Of a stretch of 64,000 nt of DNA, positions 39,210 through 49,285 are shown piece after piece (the first letter of the stretch is position 1; every line of letters starts with the position of its first letter). The notes under the pieces were generated by a model. It was not told the DNA's origin. It did no database searches and saw nothing but the letters and a program-made list of their open reading frames with translations. The translations under genes were made by a program, and so were the position numbers. The DNA is from Buchnera aphidicola (Anoecia corni) (GTDB taxonomy: Bacteria > Pseudomonadota > Gammaproteobacteria > Enterobacterales > Enterobacteriaceae): positions 372,001 through 436,000 of the forward strand of contig NZ_OZ060371.1 of NCBI RefSeq assembly GCF_964056675.1. Direction: 5' to 3'.

Positions 39210-40538
39210 ATGAAAAAAGTACATATTAAAACATGGGGTTGTCAAATGAATGAATATGATTCATCTTTAATTGCGATTTTTTTAAAGAGAAAAGAATCAT
39301 ATTTTTTAATTGATAGTGCGAAAAAAGCTGATATCTTAATTCTAAATACTTGTTCTATAAGAGAAAAAGCTCAAGAAAAATTATTTCATCAATTAGGAAG
39401 ATGGAGAATCTTAAAAAAAAACAATCCAAATATAATTATAGCAGTCGGAGGCTGTGTTGCTACGCAAGAAGGAATAAAAATTTTTAATCGCGCTAATTAT
39501 ATTAATATAATTTTCGGAACTCAAACTCTACATCGATTACCTGATATGATTGAGTCTGCAATTCTTTCAAAAAAATTAATTATAGACATTATTAACTATA
39601 AATCTATAGAAAAATTTGACAATATACAATATACAATTACATCTACTTCAAGGATTTCTTCTTTAGTAGCTATTATGGAAGGATGCAACAAATATTGTTC
39701 TTTTTGTATTGTACCATATACAAGAGGAAGAGAAATTAGTAGACCGGTTATTGATATAATTAATGAAATTAAACAACTAACAAGATTGGGTACTAGAGAA
39801 GTTATTTTATTAGGACAAAATGTAAATTCTTATTTTGGAGAATATTCCAATAAAAAAAAATGTAATTTTTCTAAGCTATTATATTATATTTCAGAAATTA
39901 ATGAAATTTATAGAATTCGATTTATTACTAGTCATCCAATTCATTTTACAAATGATTTGATTCATGCATACTCAAAATTACCTCAGCTAACTGATTCCCT
40001 TCATCTTCCAGTTCAAAGTGGATCAGATAGAATTTTAAAGCTTATGAGGAGACGATATTCTACTGTCCAATATAAAGTAATAGTAGAAAAATTAAAACTA
40101 ATTAGACCAAAAATGCATATTTGTTCTGATTTTATAATTGGTTTTCCAGGAGAAACAAAAACAGATTTTAAACAAACTATGAAATTAGTAAACGATATAT
40201 ATTTTGACATGAGCTTTAGTTTTTTGTATTCACCACGACCTGGAACTCCTGCTTCTATTTTAAAACAAAACACAAGAATTGAAGAAAGAAAAAAAAGACT
40301 TTTTATACTGCAAAACAAAATTATTGTTCAATCAAAAAAATTGAGTTCAAATATGTTAAATACAACTCAGTCTGTTCTTGTTGACGGTATTGCAAAAAAT
40401 GATATTATGAAATTATCAGGAAAAACAATGAATAATAGAACAGTTTACTTTGAAGGAAGACATTCTTGTATAGGAAAAATTGTGAAGATAAATATTACTA
40501 ATGTAGGTAGACATACTCTGGTTGGAAAATTAGTTTAA
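39210..40538 (+). CDS. miaB: tRNA-2-methylthio-N6-dimethylallyladenosine synthase
   Basis: Radical-SAM enzyme adding a methylthio group at A37 of tRNAs reading UNN; 442 residues (E. coli 474). The N-terminal domain has the three auxiliary-cluster Cys (WGCQMN, LNTCSIREK, VGGCVAT); the radical-SAM cluster is in EGCNKYCSFCIVPYTRG; LLGQNVNSY and LHLPVQSGSDRIL follow. The C-terminal TRAM domain is kept, while the tail beyond it is shortened. It heads the miaB-ybeY-ybeX group; phoH/ybeZ, between miaB and ybeY in E. coli, is absent. Confidence 0.97.
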   Translation: MKKVHIKTWGCQMNEYDSSLIAIFLKRKESYFLIDSAKKADILILNTCSIREKAQEKLFHQLGRWRILKKNNPNIIIAVGGCVATQEGIKIFNRANYINIIFGTQTLHRLPDMIESAILSKKLIIDIINYKSIEKFDNIQYTITSTSRISSLVAIMEGCNKYCSFCIVPYTRGREISRPVIDIINEIKQLTRLGTREVILLGQNVNSYFGEYSNKKKCNFSKLLYYISEINEIYRIRFITSHPIHFTNDLIHAYSKLPQLTDSLHLPVQSGSDRILKLMRRRYSTVQYKVIVEKLKLIRPKMHICSDFIIGFPGETKTDFKQTMKLVNDIYFDMSFSFLYSPRPGTPASILKQNTRIEERKKRLFILQNKIIVQSKKLSSNMLNTTQSVLVDGIAKNDIMKLSGKTMNNRTVYFEGRHSCIGKIVKINITNVGRHTLVGKLV

Positions 40539-40741
40539 AAAATATTTTTTATTTTAATTTAGTAAATTTTTTAATTTCAATAAACAAAAATATTACAGAC
40601 AATTAATTACAATTAATAACATTAAAAATATAGAAATATATATTTTTTATATATAATTTTTTTTAAATATATAAATAGTTTTTTATTTTTAATAAAAAAT
40701 TGTATTAACATTTTTTATATAAAAAAGTTTTATATTAAATT

Positions 40742-41185
40742 ATGAATAAATATAGTGCAAAATTAGATTTGTTTAAAAATAAAGACATGAGAATTCCATC
40801 TAAAAAACATTTTAAAAATTTAGTTCAAATCGTTTCTAATGATCAACAAAAATCTATTTTTGTTTCTATAAAATGTGTAAAAAAAATTGAAATGATACGT
40901 TTAAATAAATTATACAGAAACATTAATAAAGAAACTAATGTCCTTGCTTTTCCATTTAGAGGACCATTTGTTAATCAAGAAATAAAAAATTTTATTGGAG
41001 ATTTAGCTATATGTTATGAAACAGTAATTCAAGAATCGATCCAAGAAAAAAAAACTATACTCTATCATTTTTCGCATATTATAATTCATGGAATATTGCA
41101 TTTAATTGGATTTGATCATTTAAATGATAGTTCAGCAAAAAAAATGGAGTCTTTAGAACAAAAATTATTATTAATTTCGAATTAA
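40742..41185 (+). CDS. ybeY: Endoribonuclease YbeY
   Basis: Zinc-dependent RNase for 16S rRNA 3' maturation and ribosome quality control; 147 residues (E. coli 155). The metal motif HGILHLIGFDH matches H-x3-H-x5-H. RLNKLYRNINKETNVLAFPF and IGDLAICYETV are typical. It is followed by ybeX 125 bp later, the conserved pair. Confidence 0.95.
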   Translation: MNKYSAKLDLFKNKDMRIPSKKHFKNLVQIVSNDQQKSIFVSIKCVKKIEMIRLNKLYRNINKETNVLAFPFRGPFVNQEIKNFIGDLAICYETVIQESIQEKKTILYHFSHIIIHGILHLIGFDHLNDSSAKKMESLEQKLLLISN

Positions 41186-41310
41186 TTTTTTTTTTAGATT
41201 TTTATTCTTTTAAAATATTATAAATATAGTTTATTAAAAATAGTAATATAATAAATTTATAGAAAACAATTTTATATTAATGAATTATTTAATAATTTAA
41301 ACATAAAATT

Positions 41311-42138
41311 ATGAGCAATAATCAATCAAAAAAAAACTTTTTTTCCCTGTTATTTCATCGATTATTTAATGATGAACCAAAAAGTAGAAAAGAATTACTT
41401 TCTTTAATAAAAGAATCTGAACAAAATTCTTTAATAGATCAAACTACGTGTAAAATGATAGAAAGAGTTATAGACATTACTAAACGTCGTGTGAAAGAAA
41501 TAATGATACCTAAACCAAATATTGTTACTTTAGAATTAACATTTACCCTTGAAGAATGTTTAAATATTATCATTAAATCAGCACATTCTAGATTTCCAGT
41601 TATTAGTTCAGATAAGAATTATGTAGAAGGATTTTTGATAGCGAAAGATTTATTATCTTTTATGCAAAACCCTAAAAAAAAATTTTTTGTTAAAAATGTA
41701 CTACGCCCTGCTATTGTAGTACCTGAAAGTAAATATGTTGACGATATGCTTAAAGAATTTAAAGCTAAAAGATTTCATATAGCGATAGTAATAGATGAGT
41801 TTGGAGTAGTTTCTGGATTGGTAACTATTGAAGACATTTTAGAATTAATTGTTGGTGATATATACGATGAATTTGATACAAATGAAGAAGAGAATATTTT
41901 TAAAATTAATGAAAAAAAATTTATTGTAAAAGGATTTACTTCTATTAAAGAATTTAACGAAACATTTAATACTAATTTTAAAAGTGATAACGTAGATACT
42001 ATAGGAGGATTTTTAACTAAAAAAATAGAAAGGCTACCTGTAGAAGGAGAAGTGATAACTATAAAAAATTTAAAATTTGAAATATCGATATTAAACAACA
42101 GGCATATTGTTCAAATGAAAGTATCAATTTTAAATTGA
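41311..42138 (+). CDS. ybeX: CBS-domain protein YbeX/CorC
   Basis: Cytoplasmic protein linked to magnesium/cobalt efflux and, more recently, to ribosome maturation with YbeY; 275 residues (E. coli 292). Order: a short N-terminal segment, two CBS motifs (VKEIMIPKPNIVTLE at about 55 and VLRPAIVVPES at about 130), HIAIVIDEFGVVSGLVTIEDILELIVGDIYDEFD, and a C-terminal CorC/HlyC transporter-associated domain. It ends with UGA. In E. coli lnt follows; it is absent here. Confidence 0.94.
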   Translation: MSNNQSKKNFFSLLFHRLFNDEPKSRKELLSLIKESEQNSLIDQTTCKMIERVIDITKRRVKEIMIPKPNIVTLELTFTLEECLNIIIKSAHSRFPVISSDKNYVEGFLIAKDLLSFMQNPKKKFFVKNVLRPAIVVPESKYVDDMLKEFKAKRFHIAIVIDEFGVVSGLVTIEDILELIVGDIYDEFDTNEEENIFKINEKKFIVKGFTSIKEFNETFNTNFKSDNVDTIGGFLTKKIERLPVEGEVITIKNLKFEISILNNRHIVQMKVSILN

Positions 42139-42347
42139 TAAATTATATATGCTTAAATTAATATAAATATTTACTTCTATACATAAATATGACTATTTAA
42201 TTGTATGTTAATAGCAATATTTTTAAATTATTAACGAGTAAAATATATTTTAGTTAAATTATATAAATTACAATTCGATATTAATATACATATATATTGT
42301 ATAAATATTTATATTTTATATAAAATAAATTATTGTAAACAATAAAA

Positions 42348-44936
42348 ATGAAAAAAGAATATATACCGCAAAAAATTGAATCAATAGTGCAAAAATATTG
42401 GAAAAAAAATAATACTTTTAAATCGGTCAAAAATGAAGAAAAAGAAAAATTTTATTGTCTTTCAATGTTGCCATATCCCTCTGGAAATTTACATATTGGA
42501 CATGTAAGAAATTATACAATCAGTGACGTAATAGCTCGTTATCAAAGAATGTTAGGGAAAAATGTACTACATCCGATCGGATGGGATGCTTTTGGTTTAC
42601 CAGCTGAAGAAGCAGCAATAAAAAATAATATAATTCCAGAATTATGGATAAAAAAAAATATAAAAAATATGAAAAAACAACTCCAATTAATTGGATTTAG
42701 TTATGATTGGAGTAGAGAAATTAATACATCTACTGTAGAATTTTACCGTTGGGAACAATGGTTTTTCTTAAAATTGTATAAAAAAAATCTAGTATATAAA
42801 AAAAAATCTTTAGTACATTGGTGTAACTTTCACGAAACAGTATTGGCTAATGAACAAGTACAAGATGGATTATGCTGGAGATGTAATCAAACAGTTACTG
42901 TAAAAAAAATTTATCAATGGTTTTTAAAAATTAGTGATTATTCTAACAGATTATTATCTGATTTAAAAAAATTGTCTGAATGGCCAAAAAAAGTATTAGA
43001 TATGCAGAAAAATTGGATAGGAAAAGAAAAAGGAAAAGAAATAAAATTATCTATTTTTAATAGTGATAAAACTTTATTGATATTTATTACTAAATTAAGT
43101 AAATTACTCGATATAACATATATCGCTGTTTCTCCTTTTCATAATTTAACAAATGGTTTTTTGATATTTAGTATGAAAGATAATTTGTTAATTAATAAAT
43201 ATAAATCTATGCATTTTAACGAAAGAAGTAAAAGTTTAATAGGAATTAATACTAAAAAATATATTATTCATCCTATAACAGAACAAAAAATACCACTATG
43301 GATAGGTATGTATGTTGATAAAGATTATAGAACAGGAGTTGTAGCCGGATACCCAAAAAATAATAAAAAAGACTTTCAATTTTGTTTAAAAAATAAAATT
43401 CCTACTATCTCTTCTTTATCTCAAATAAATAAAAAAAATTTTTTTTTACATCAATTAAAAAACTTAGGAAAATCGTCTTGTGTTAATTTGTTAAAAAAAA
43501 TTTATAAGTTTGACCATTCTAAATTAGAAACTGAAATATTTAATATTTTAAGTAAAAAAAACATTATAAAAAATAAAACATTTTTTAAACTAAAAGACTG
43601 GAGTATTTCTCGACAACGTTATTGGGGAACTCCTATTCCAATAGTTACAACTAAAGAAGGAAAAATATTACCTGTTTTAGAAAAAGAACTTCCAATAGTA
43701 TTACCTGTAGTAAAAGATCTAAAAAACATTCATAATTCTATGAAATATAATAAGAAATGGTTTAATGTTATTATTAATGATAAAAAAGCTACTAGAGAAA
43801 CCGATACATTTGATACTTTTATAGAATCTTCTTGGTACCATGTTAGATATACATCTCCTAATTTTAAATATGGAATGGTAGATAAACAAGAATCTAACTA
43901 CTGGCTTCCTGTAGATCAATATATTGGTGGAATAGAACATGCTACTATGCATCTAATTTATTTAAGATTTTATCATAAATTATTATATGATTTTGGATTA
44001 GTCTCTTCATCTGAACCAGTAAAAAAACTTTTATGCCAAGGAATGGTATTAGGTGATGCCTTTTATTTTCTTGATAATAAAAAACAAAAACACTGGATAT
44101 CTCCTTCTTTAATTCATTGTGTAAAGGACAAAAAAGGAAAAATTATTCAAGCTAGTATTGCTAGTAATAATCAACCAGTGATTCATGCGGGTATGATAAA
44201 AATGTCTAAATCAAAAAATAATGGAATAGAACCTAGCCAATTAGTATTAAAATATGGAGCCGATTCTGTACGTCTATTTATTATGTTTGCTGCGCCAGCA
44301 ACTATGGCATTAGAATGGAATGAAAATAATTTAATAGGTACACATAGATTTATAAAAAGAATCTGGAACTTATATTATAATTTTATACAAAATAAAGAAG
44401 ACTTAGAAATTCCTAATCCATTATTATTTAATAATAAGCAAAAAGTGCTATATAGTAATTTACACCAAACTATAAAAAAAGTATCTGATGATATTGAAAT
44501 ACGACAAACGTTTAATACAGCTATATCTTCTATTATGTCTTTAGTAAATTGTGTTTCAAAATTCAAAATATTAGAAAAACAAGATAAAGCAGTTTACAGA
44601 GAATGTTTGTTAACTATATTAAAATTACTTTATCCATTCATACCTCATGTATGTTTCTATATATGGAAAATAATAACTAAAAAAAATTCTTTAGATAAAG
44701 AACATTGGCCTATTTTTAAAAAAAAATTTATTATTTCTAATACCAATATTGTTATTCAAATAAATGGAAAAAAAAAATATTTAATTCAAGTTAAAAAAAA
44801 TTTAACAAAAAATAAAATTTTAGAACATATAAACACATGTATTACAATTAAAAACTATTTAAAATCAATTAAAATAAAAAATATTATACATATTCCTAAT
44901 AAAGTCCTCAATTTTGTTATTGAAACAATTAAATAA
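42348..44936 (+). CDS. leuS: Leucyl-tRNA synthetase with degraded editing site
   Basis: Charges tRNA-Leu, one gene for which is in this window; 862 residues (E. coli 860). The synthetic core is intact: PYPSGNLHIGHVRNYT (HIGH), VHWCNFHETVLANEQV with WRC, DWSISRQRYWGTPIP and KMSKSKNNG. The CP1 editing domain is present in size but its threonine-rich motif TTRPDT (E. coli 247-252) reads ITKLSK at the same positions, and GHDQRD reads KNNKKD, keeping only the last Asp. Clearance of mischarged Ile or norvaline is therefore probably lost. It is first of a likely leuS-holA-nadD-tusA unit. Confidence 0.97.
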   Translation: MKKEYIPQKIESIVQKYWKKNNTFKSVKNEEKEKFYCLSMLPYPSGNLHIGHVRNYTISDVIARYQRMLGKNVLHPIGWDAFGLPAEEAAIKNNIIPELWIKKNIKNMKKQLQLIGFSYDWSREINTSTVEFYRWEQWFFLKLYKKNLVYKKKSLVHWCNFHETVLANEQVQDGLCWRCNQTVTVKKIYQWFLKISDYSNRLLSDLKKLSEWPKKVLDMQKNWIGKEKGKEIKLSIFNSDKTLLIFITKLSKLLDITYIAVSPFHNLTNGFLIFSMKDNLLINKYKSMHFNERSKSLIGINTKKYIIHPITEQKIPLWIGMYVDKDYRTGVVAGYPKNNKKDFQFCLKNKIPTISSLSQINKKNFFLHQLKNLGKSSCVNLLKKIYKFDHSKLETEIFNILSKKNIIKNKTFFKLKDWSISRQRYWGTPIPIVTTKEGKILPVLEKELPIVLPVVKDLKNIHNSMKYNKKWFNVIINDKKATRETDTFDTFIESSWYHVRYTSPNFKYGMVDKQESNYWLPVDQYIGGIEHATMHLIYLRFYHKLLYDFGLVSSSEPVKKLLCQGMVLGDAFYFLDNKKQKHWISPSLIHCVKDKKGKIIQASIASNNQPVIHAGMIKMSKSKNNGIEPSQLVLKYGADSVRLFIMFAAPATMALEWNENNLIGTHRFIKRIWNLYYNFIQNKEDLEIPNPLLFNNKQKVLYSNLHQTIKKVSDDIEIRQTFNTAISSIMSLVNCVSKFKILEKQDKAVYRECLLTILKLLYPFIPHVCFYIWKIITKKNSLDKEHWPIFKKKFIISNTNIVIQINGKKKYLIQVKKNLTKNKILEHINTCITIKNYLKSIKIKNIIHIPNKVLNFVIETIK

Positions 44937-44993
44937 ATATATTATAGTTAAAAATTAATAATCAACATTAAATTTTTATATAGAAAATTATAA

Positions 44994-45986
44994 ATGTTAA
45001 AAATTACTCCAGAAAAAGTTTCTTTATATTTAAAAAAACATAATTATGCATGCTACATATTATATGGAATAGAAATTTTTTATTTAGAAGAAACTAAAAA
45101 AAAAATATTAGATAAAGCAAAAAAAAAAGGTTTTTTTTTACTAAAAAGATTTTACTTAAAAAAAGAAAAAGACATATTAAATTTTTTAAAAATAAAAATT
45201 CAAAATAATTTGTTTTTTTCAAAAAAAATAATTATTTTATATATACAATATAGTATACACAAAACTGCTTTTAATAATTTATTAAACAAAATATTCAATA
45301 GATTAGATAAAAATTTATTAATAATAATCTATTATTTTCAATCTAAATTTTGTTATTTAAATAATCTTCAAAATTTTTCATGTTTATTTGTAGAATGTAC
45401 TATTCCCAATAATAATCAACTATTAATTTGGCTAAAAAAAAAAGTATTAGAAATAGATTTAAAAATAGATCCTATTGTTTTAAAAATGTTTTGTCAATGT
45501 TACGAAAAAAACATTTTAGGATTGTCAAATGCAATAACAATGCTGTTTTTAATTTTTAAAAAAAAAAAAATAACTTATGAGAAAGTCTTAAAAGTAATTT
45601 CAGATTCTTCAAATTTTTTAATATATGATTGGTTATTCTCTTTATTTAATCAAGAATTAGATAAAGCTCTTCGAATATTAAATCATTTAGTGCTAAAAAA
45701 AAATCAAATTTTGTTATTGATTAAATTATTACAAAAAGATATATTTCAACTAATTTTTTTTAAAAAAACTTCTACTTTTTATCAGCAAAAAAAAAATTCA
45801 TTTTTTTTTGAAAAATTAAAACATAATTTTTTAAAAAAAAAATCAACATTTTTTTCTTTAGAAAAATTAAATACAATATTACAATATTTAATTAATATAG
45901 AAATAATTTATAAAAAATCTTATGAATGCGTTATTATAGATAAATTAAAAAAAATAACAATATTACTTTGTTACAAAAAGAAATAA
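44994..45986 (+). CDS. holA: DNA polymerase III delta subunit
   Basis: Clamp-loader wrench subunit that opens the beta clamp; 330 residues (E. coli 343). The similarity is weak but colinear: ITPEKVSLYLKK and YILYGIEIFYLEET at the N-terminus, the middle QLLIWLKKKVLEIDLKIDP, and the C-terminal KALRILNHLVLKKNQILLLIKLLQKDIF that matches ALHILQQLRLEGSEPVILLRTLQREL. It lies between leuS and nadD (12 bp before nadD). A 13-A tract at 45558-45570 stays in frame. Confidence 0.88.
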   Translation: MLKITPEKVSLYLKKHNYACYILYGIEIFYLEETKKKILDKAKKKGFFLLKRFYLKKEKDILNFLKIKIQNNLFFSKKIIILYIQYSIHKTAFNNLLNKIFNRLDKNLLIIIYYFQSKFCYLNNLQNFSCLFVECTIPNNNQLLIWLKKKVLEIDLKIDPIVLKMFCQCYEKNILGLSNAITMLFLIFKKKKITYEKVLKVISDSSNFLIYDWLFSLFNQELDKALRILNHLVLKKNQILLLIKLLQKDIFQLIFFKKTSTFYQQKKNSFFFEKLKHNFLKKKSTFFSLEKLNTILQYLINIEIIYKKSYECVIIDKLKKITILLCYKKK

Positions 45987-45998
45987 TGAAAAATAACT

Positions 45999-46640
45999 AT
46001 GAAAAGAATAATAAGTATTCTAGGAGGAACGTTTAACCCAATACATAATGGGCATTTGTTATCTGCAAACCGCTTATTACAAGAAATGCATTTGAAAAAT
46101 ATATTTTTGTTACCAAATAATATTCCACCTCATAAACTTATACGGAATATAAAAAATAAACATAGATTAATAATGATAAAATTAGCTATATCCAACTTTA
46201 CTAATTTGGGAATAAATTTACTTGAAATAAAAGACAAAAAAATATCGTATACTTTTGATACATTAGTTAAAATAAGGAGAAAAATTGGAAAATCTATATC
46301 TTTGATTTTTATAATTGGCGAAGATAATCTATATGAAATTTATAAATGGGAAAATTGGGAAAAATTTTTAAATCTTTGCCATATTGTTGTTATTCCAAGA
46401 AAAGTAAAATTAGTAAAAAAAGTTCAGGATTCTATTTTATCCTGGGTTAACACTTATAAAATAGATGATTTTTCTATTTTCAGTTATTGCAGTTCAGGTT
46501 ATATTTTTTTTTCTAATATAAAACAAGAAAATATTTCGTCTTCAAAGATACGAAATTGTATAAAAAAAAAAAAAATATATAAACAGTTTGTACCTATTAA
46601 AGTATATCAGTATATAAAGAAAAACAAGCTATATCTTTAA
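45999..46640 (+). CDS. nadD: Nicotinate-nucleotide adenylyltransferase
   Basis: Adenylates nicotinate mononucleotide on the way to NAD; 213 residues, the E. coli length. The nucleotide-binding GGTFNPIHNGHLL (HxGH) and LLPNNIPPHK motifs open the protein, IIGEDNLYEIYKWENWE lies in the middle, and ISSSKIRN is the phosphate-binding end motif. It follows holA by 12 bp. A 14-A tract around 46562-46575 stays in frame, a useful contrast with the frameshifted genes. Confidence 0.96.
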   Translation: MKRIISILGGTFNPIHNGHLLSANRLLQEMHLKNIFLLPNNIPPHKLIRNIKNKHRLIMIKLAISNFTNLGINLLEIKDKKISYTFDTLVKIRRKIGKSISLIFIIGEDNLYEIYKWENWEKFLNLCHIVVIPRKVKLVKKVQDSILSWVNTYKIDDFSIFSYCSSGYIFFSNIKQENISSSKIRNCIKKKKIYKQFVPIKVYQYIKKNKLYL

Positions 46641-46694
46641 TTATAAAAAACATGTTTAATACAAAACATATAAAATTAATAACGAGTTAATAAC

Positions 46695-46952
46695 ATGAAA
46701 GGAATTTTTGAAAAAAAAAGAAATATATTAGATCTACGGGGATTATGCTGTCCAGACATAGTTTTTTTACTAAGAAAAACTATGAGAACTATTAGAAATG
46801 GAGATATAGTTTTAGTTATTTCTGACGATATTTCTATAAAACAAGATATACAGTATTTTTGTAACTTTATGGGGCATAATATTCTAGAATATCATGATAA
46901 ATATGTACCTTTTCGTTATTTGTTAAAACGAGGGAATACCTCGATAACATAG
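46695..46952 (+). CDS. tusA: Sulfur carrier protein TusA
   Basis: Takes persulfide sulfur from IscS and passes it towards 2-thiolation of wobble uridine; 85 residues (E. coli 81). LDLRGLCCPDIVFLLRKTMR aligns with the active-site region; the CPxP box reads CPDI, so the catalytic Cys is kept but the second Pro is lost. DISIKQDIQYFCNFMGHNI and YVPFRYLLKRG match the rest. The stop codon lies inside the left arm of the following hairpin. Confidence 0.92.
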   Translation: MKGIFEKKRNILDLRGLCCPDIVFLLRKTMRTIRNGDIVLVISDDISIKQDIQYFCNFMGHNILEYHDKYVPFRYLLKRGNTSIT

Positions 46953-46986
46953 TATCGTATTTTATGGTATTTCAATAAATACTATG
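46948..46986. terminator. Hairpin between convergent tusA and asd
   Basis: CATAGTAT (46948-46955) and ATACTATG (46979-46986) form an 8-bp perfect stem around a 23-base loop. It overlaps the tusA stop codon (46950-46952) and lies between convergent genes. The long loop and missing U-run make it a weak terminator candidate. Confidence 0.45.
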
Positions 46987-47084
46987 CTAATCTTTAAATT
47001 AATTTAAATAGAATTAATACACTGTTAAAAAAATCTTTTTATGTTTAATTAGTTAAAACGTATATATATTTGTTATATTTTATG

Positions 47085-48212
47085 TTATTTAATAAGAATA
47101 CATAGTATTCTTCTTAAAGGTTCAGCTGCTCCCCATAATAGTTGATCTCCTACAGTAAAAGCAGATAAATATTTCTTTCCTATATTTAATTTTCTAATTC
47201 TTCCAATTGGAGTAAGTAGAGTTCCACTAACATATGCTGGATTTAAATACTTTAAACTCAATTCTGCAGTATTTGGAATAATTGACACCCATTTATTATG
47301 ATTTTTTAGTATTGTTTCAATTTCTATTATTGAAATATCTTGTTTTAATTTTATTACGAAAGATTGACTATGACATCTCAAAGTTGCAATTCTTACACAG
47401 TTTCCGTCAATTAAAATCTTTTTATCCGAAGAAACAATTTTATTAGTTTCTGCTTGTATTTTCCATTCTTCTCGAGTTTGTCCTTTATTATAAAAATTAT
47501 CAATCCAAGGAATTAAGTTTCCTAATAGTGGAATTTTAAAATGAGTTCTTGGAAATTTTTTTGACTTGTATAGGTTAGTAATTTTTTTTTCAATATTTAG
47601 TATAGATACAACCTTATTTTCTAAATCACTATTTATGTTTTTAGAAATAAAATTCATTTGATTCAATAATTCTAACATATGTTTGGCACCTGCTCCTGAA
47701 GCAGCTTGATATGTTGATACAGAAATCCATTCGATTAAATTAGCACAAAATAAACCTCCTAATGCCATTAACATTAAACTAACAGTACAATTTGCTCCTA
47801 CAAATGTTTTTATTCCAGAATCTATAGATTTATTTATTTCTTCTAAATTTATAGGATCTAAAACAATACAAGATTCTTTCATCATTCTTAACTCAGATGC
47901 TGCGTCTATCCAATAACCTTTCCAACCTATTGACCTAAGCTTATAATAAACAAGATTAGTATACTCAGTACCATAACATGATACAATAATATCTAAATTA
48001 TATAAAAGATCTATATCATAAGCATTTTGCAACAATTTTGTATAATTACAATCTTCAATAATAGGTGATATTTCTCCAATTTGTGACGTTGTAAAAAAAA
48101 CAGCATTAATGTTTTTAAAATCTTTTTTTTCTATCATCCTTTCTATTAGTACTGATCCTACCATTCCTCTCCATCCAACGAATCCAACTGTTTTTTTTCT
48201 TTTTTTATTCAT
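47085..48212 (-). CDS. asd: Aspartate-semialdehyde dehydrogenase
   Basis: Reduces aspartyl phosphate to the semialdehyde, the branch point to lysine, threonine and methionine; 375 residues (E. coli 367). VGFVGWRGMVGSVLIERM is the NADP-binding start; FVGANCTVSLMLMALGGLF has the catalytic Cys; STYQAASGAGAKHM and CVRIATLRCHSQSF contain substrate residues including the His. It feeds lysA in this window. It is read leftwards, divergent from yhgN. Confidence 0.97.
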   Translation of the reverse strand: MNKKRKKTVGFVGWRGMVGSVLIERMIEKKDFKNINAVFFTTSQIGEISPIIEDCNYTKLLQNAYDIDLLYNLDIIVSCYGTEYTNLVYYKLRSIGWKGYWIDAASELRMMKESCIVLDPINLEEINKSIDSGIKTFVGANCTVSLMLMALGGLFCANLIEWISVSTYQAASGAGAKHMLELLNQMNFISKNINSDLENKVVSILNIEKKITNLYKSKKFPRTHFKIPLLGNLIPWIDNFYNKGQTREEWKIQAETNKIVSSDKKILIDGNCVRIATLRCHSQSFVIKLKQDISIIEIETILKNHNKWVSIIPNTAELSLKYLNPAYVSGTLLTPIGRIRKLNIGKKYLSAFTVGDQLLWGAAEPLRRILCILIK

Positions 48213-48691
48213 AGTAATGAACTCTCAATGATTAAATTTTAGTAATATATTTACTATCGATTTATTTTAAAAAAAAATATATAAAATTTTATTTCATTAA
48301 ATATTTAATAATCAATATTTATTATCAATAAATAAACTTATATACTAATACTAAACTTATTGGTATGAAATTATTTATTTTTAATAATTGAATATGATTA
48401 ACAATTATTATTATTAAATTAATTTAATACAAAAGTTTTAAATCTATGTAACAAAAAAATATAAATATTTAAACTTATAATACAATTTATTTAAAATGCT
48501 CAATTAAAACATATACATGAAAAATAGTTATGTATAACTATTTTACATTTTTTATTTTCTGTATTTAATGCAAATAATAATAGTAAAATTATATATTACA
48601 TATAAATAATATTATTGATATAACAATAAATTCATTTAAATAAATACAACAATCCAAATATTTTATATCAACATCATTCCAGGAGTATTCT
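48213..48691. other. Divergent spacer asd/yhgN
   Basis: 479 bp of A+T-rich DNA with no ORF or clear repeat. It should contain the leftward asd and rightward yhgN promoters. A good AGGAG lies just before the yhgN ATG. Confidence 0.45.
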
Positions 48692-49285
48692 ATGTATAAT
48701 ATATTATCTCAAATTATATTACTTTTATTAATTATGGATCCATTAGGAAATTTACCAGTTTTTGTGTCTATTTTAAAAAAAATACATCCAAAAAGAAGAA
48801 CTATTGTCCTAATTCGAGAAATGATTATAGCTTTATTTATTATGTTTTTATTTTTACTTTTTGGAAAAAATTTATTAAGTATTTTTCATGTTACAACAGA
48901 ATCAGTTTCAATATCCGGTGGAATAATTTTATTTTTAATTGCTCTAAGAATGATTTTTCCAAATCCTGAAACATTATTAAATTCTGAAAAAGATGACGAG
49001 GAACCATTTTTAGTACCATTAGCTGTTCCATTAGTTTCTGGACCTTCCTTATTAGCTACGCTTATGTTATTATCGCATAAATATCCTCAATTTTTAACTT
49101 CATTATCTATATCTTTATTTATAGCATGGATAATAACAACAGGAGTTTTATTATTATCCGGATTTTTTTTAACAATTTTTGGAAAAAAAGGAATAGATAC
49201 ACTAGAAAAACTAATGGGGTTAATTTTAATTATGCTATCTGTTCAAATGTTCTTAGACGGTATTCATGCATGGTTATTTAATTAA
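48692..49285 (+). CDS. yhgN: MarC-family inner-membrane protein YhgN
   Basis: Integral membrane protein of unknown substrate; 197 residues, the E. coli YhgN length. About six hydrophobic segments are visible, for example QIILLLLIMDPLGNLPVFVS at the N-terminus, LIALFIMFLFLLFGKNLL, a Gly-rich third segment, and SLFIAWIITTGVLLLSGFFL. MDPLGNLP and VPLAVPLVSGPSLLATLML are family signatures. It is one of few membrane proteins here. Its retention in small genomes suggests it is needed, but the substrate is not known to me. Confidence 0.93.
   Translation: MYNILSQIILLLLIMDPLGNLPVFVSILKKIHPKRRTIVLIREMIIALFIMFLFLLFGKNLLSIFHVTTESVSISGGIILFLIALRMIFPNPETLLNSEKDDEEPFLVPLAVPLVSGPSLLATLMLLSHKYPQFLTSLSISLFIAWIITTGVLLLSGFFLTIFGKKGIDTLEKLMGLILIMLSVQMFLDGIHAWLFN

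Noticed and set aside
41775..42098. 107-codon minus-strand ORF inside ybeX
   Set aside because: Antisense of CBS and CorC domains; serine/isoleucine-rich composition is what reverse reading of this gene gives.
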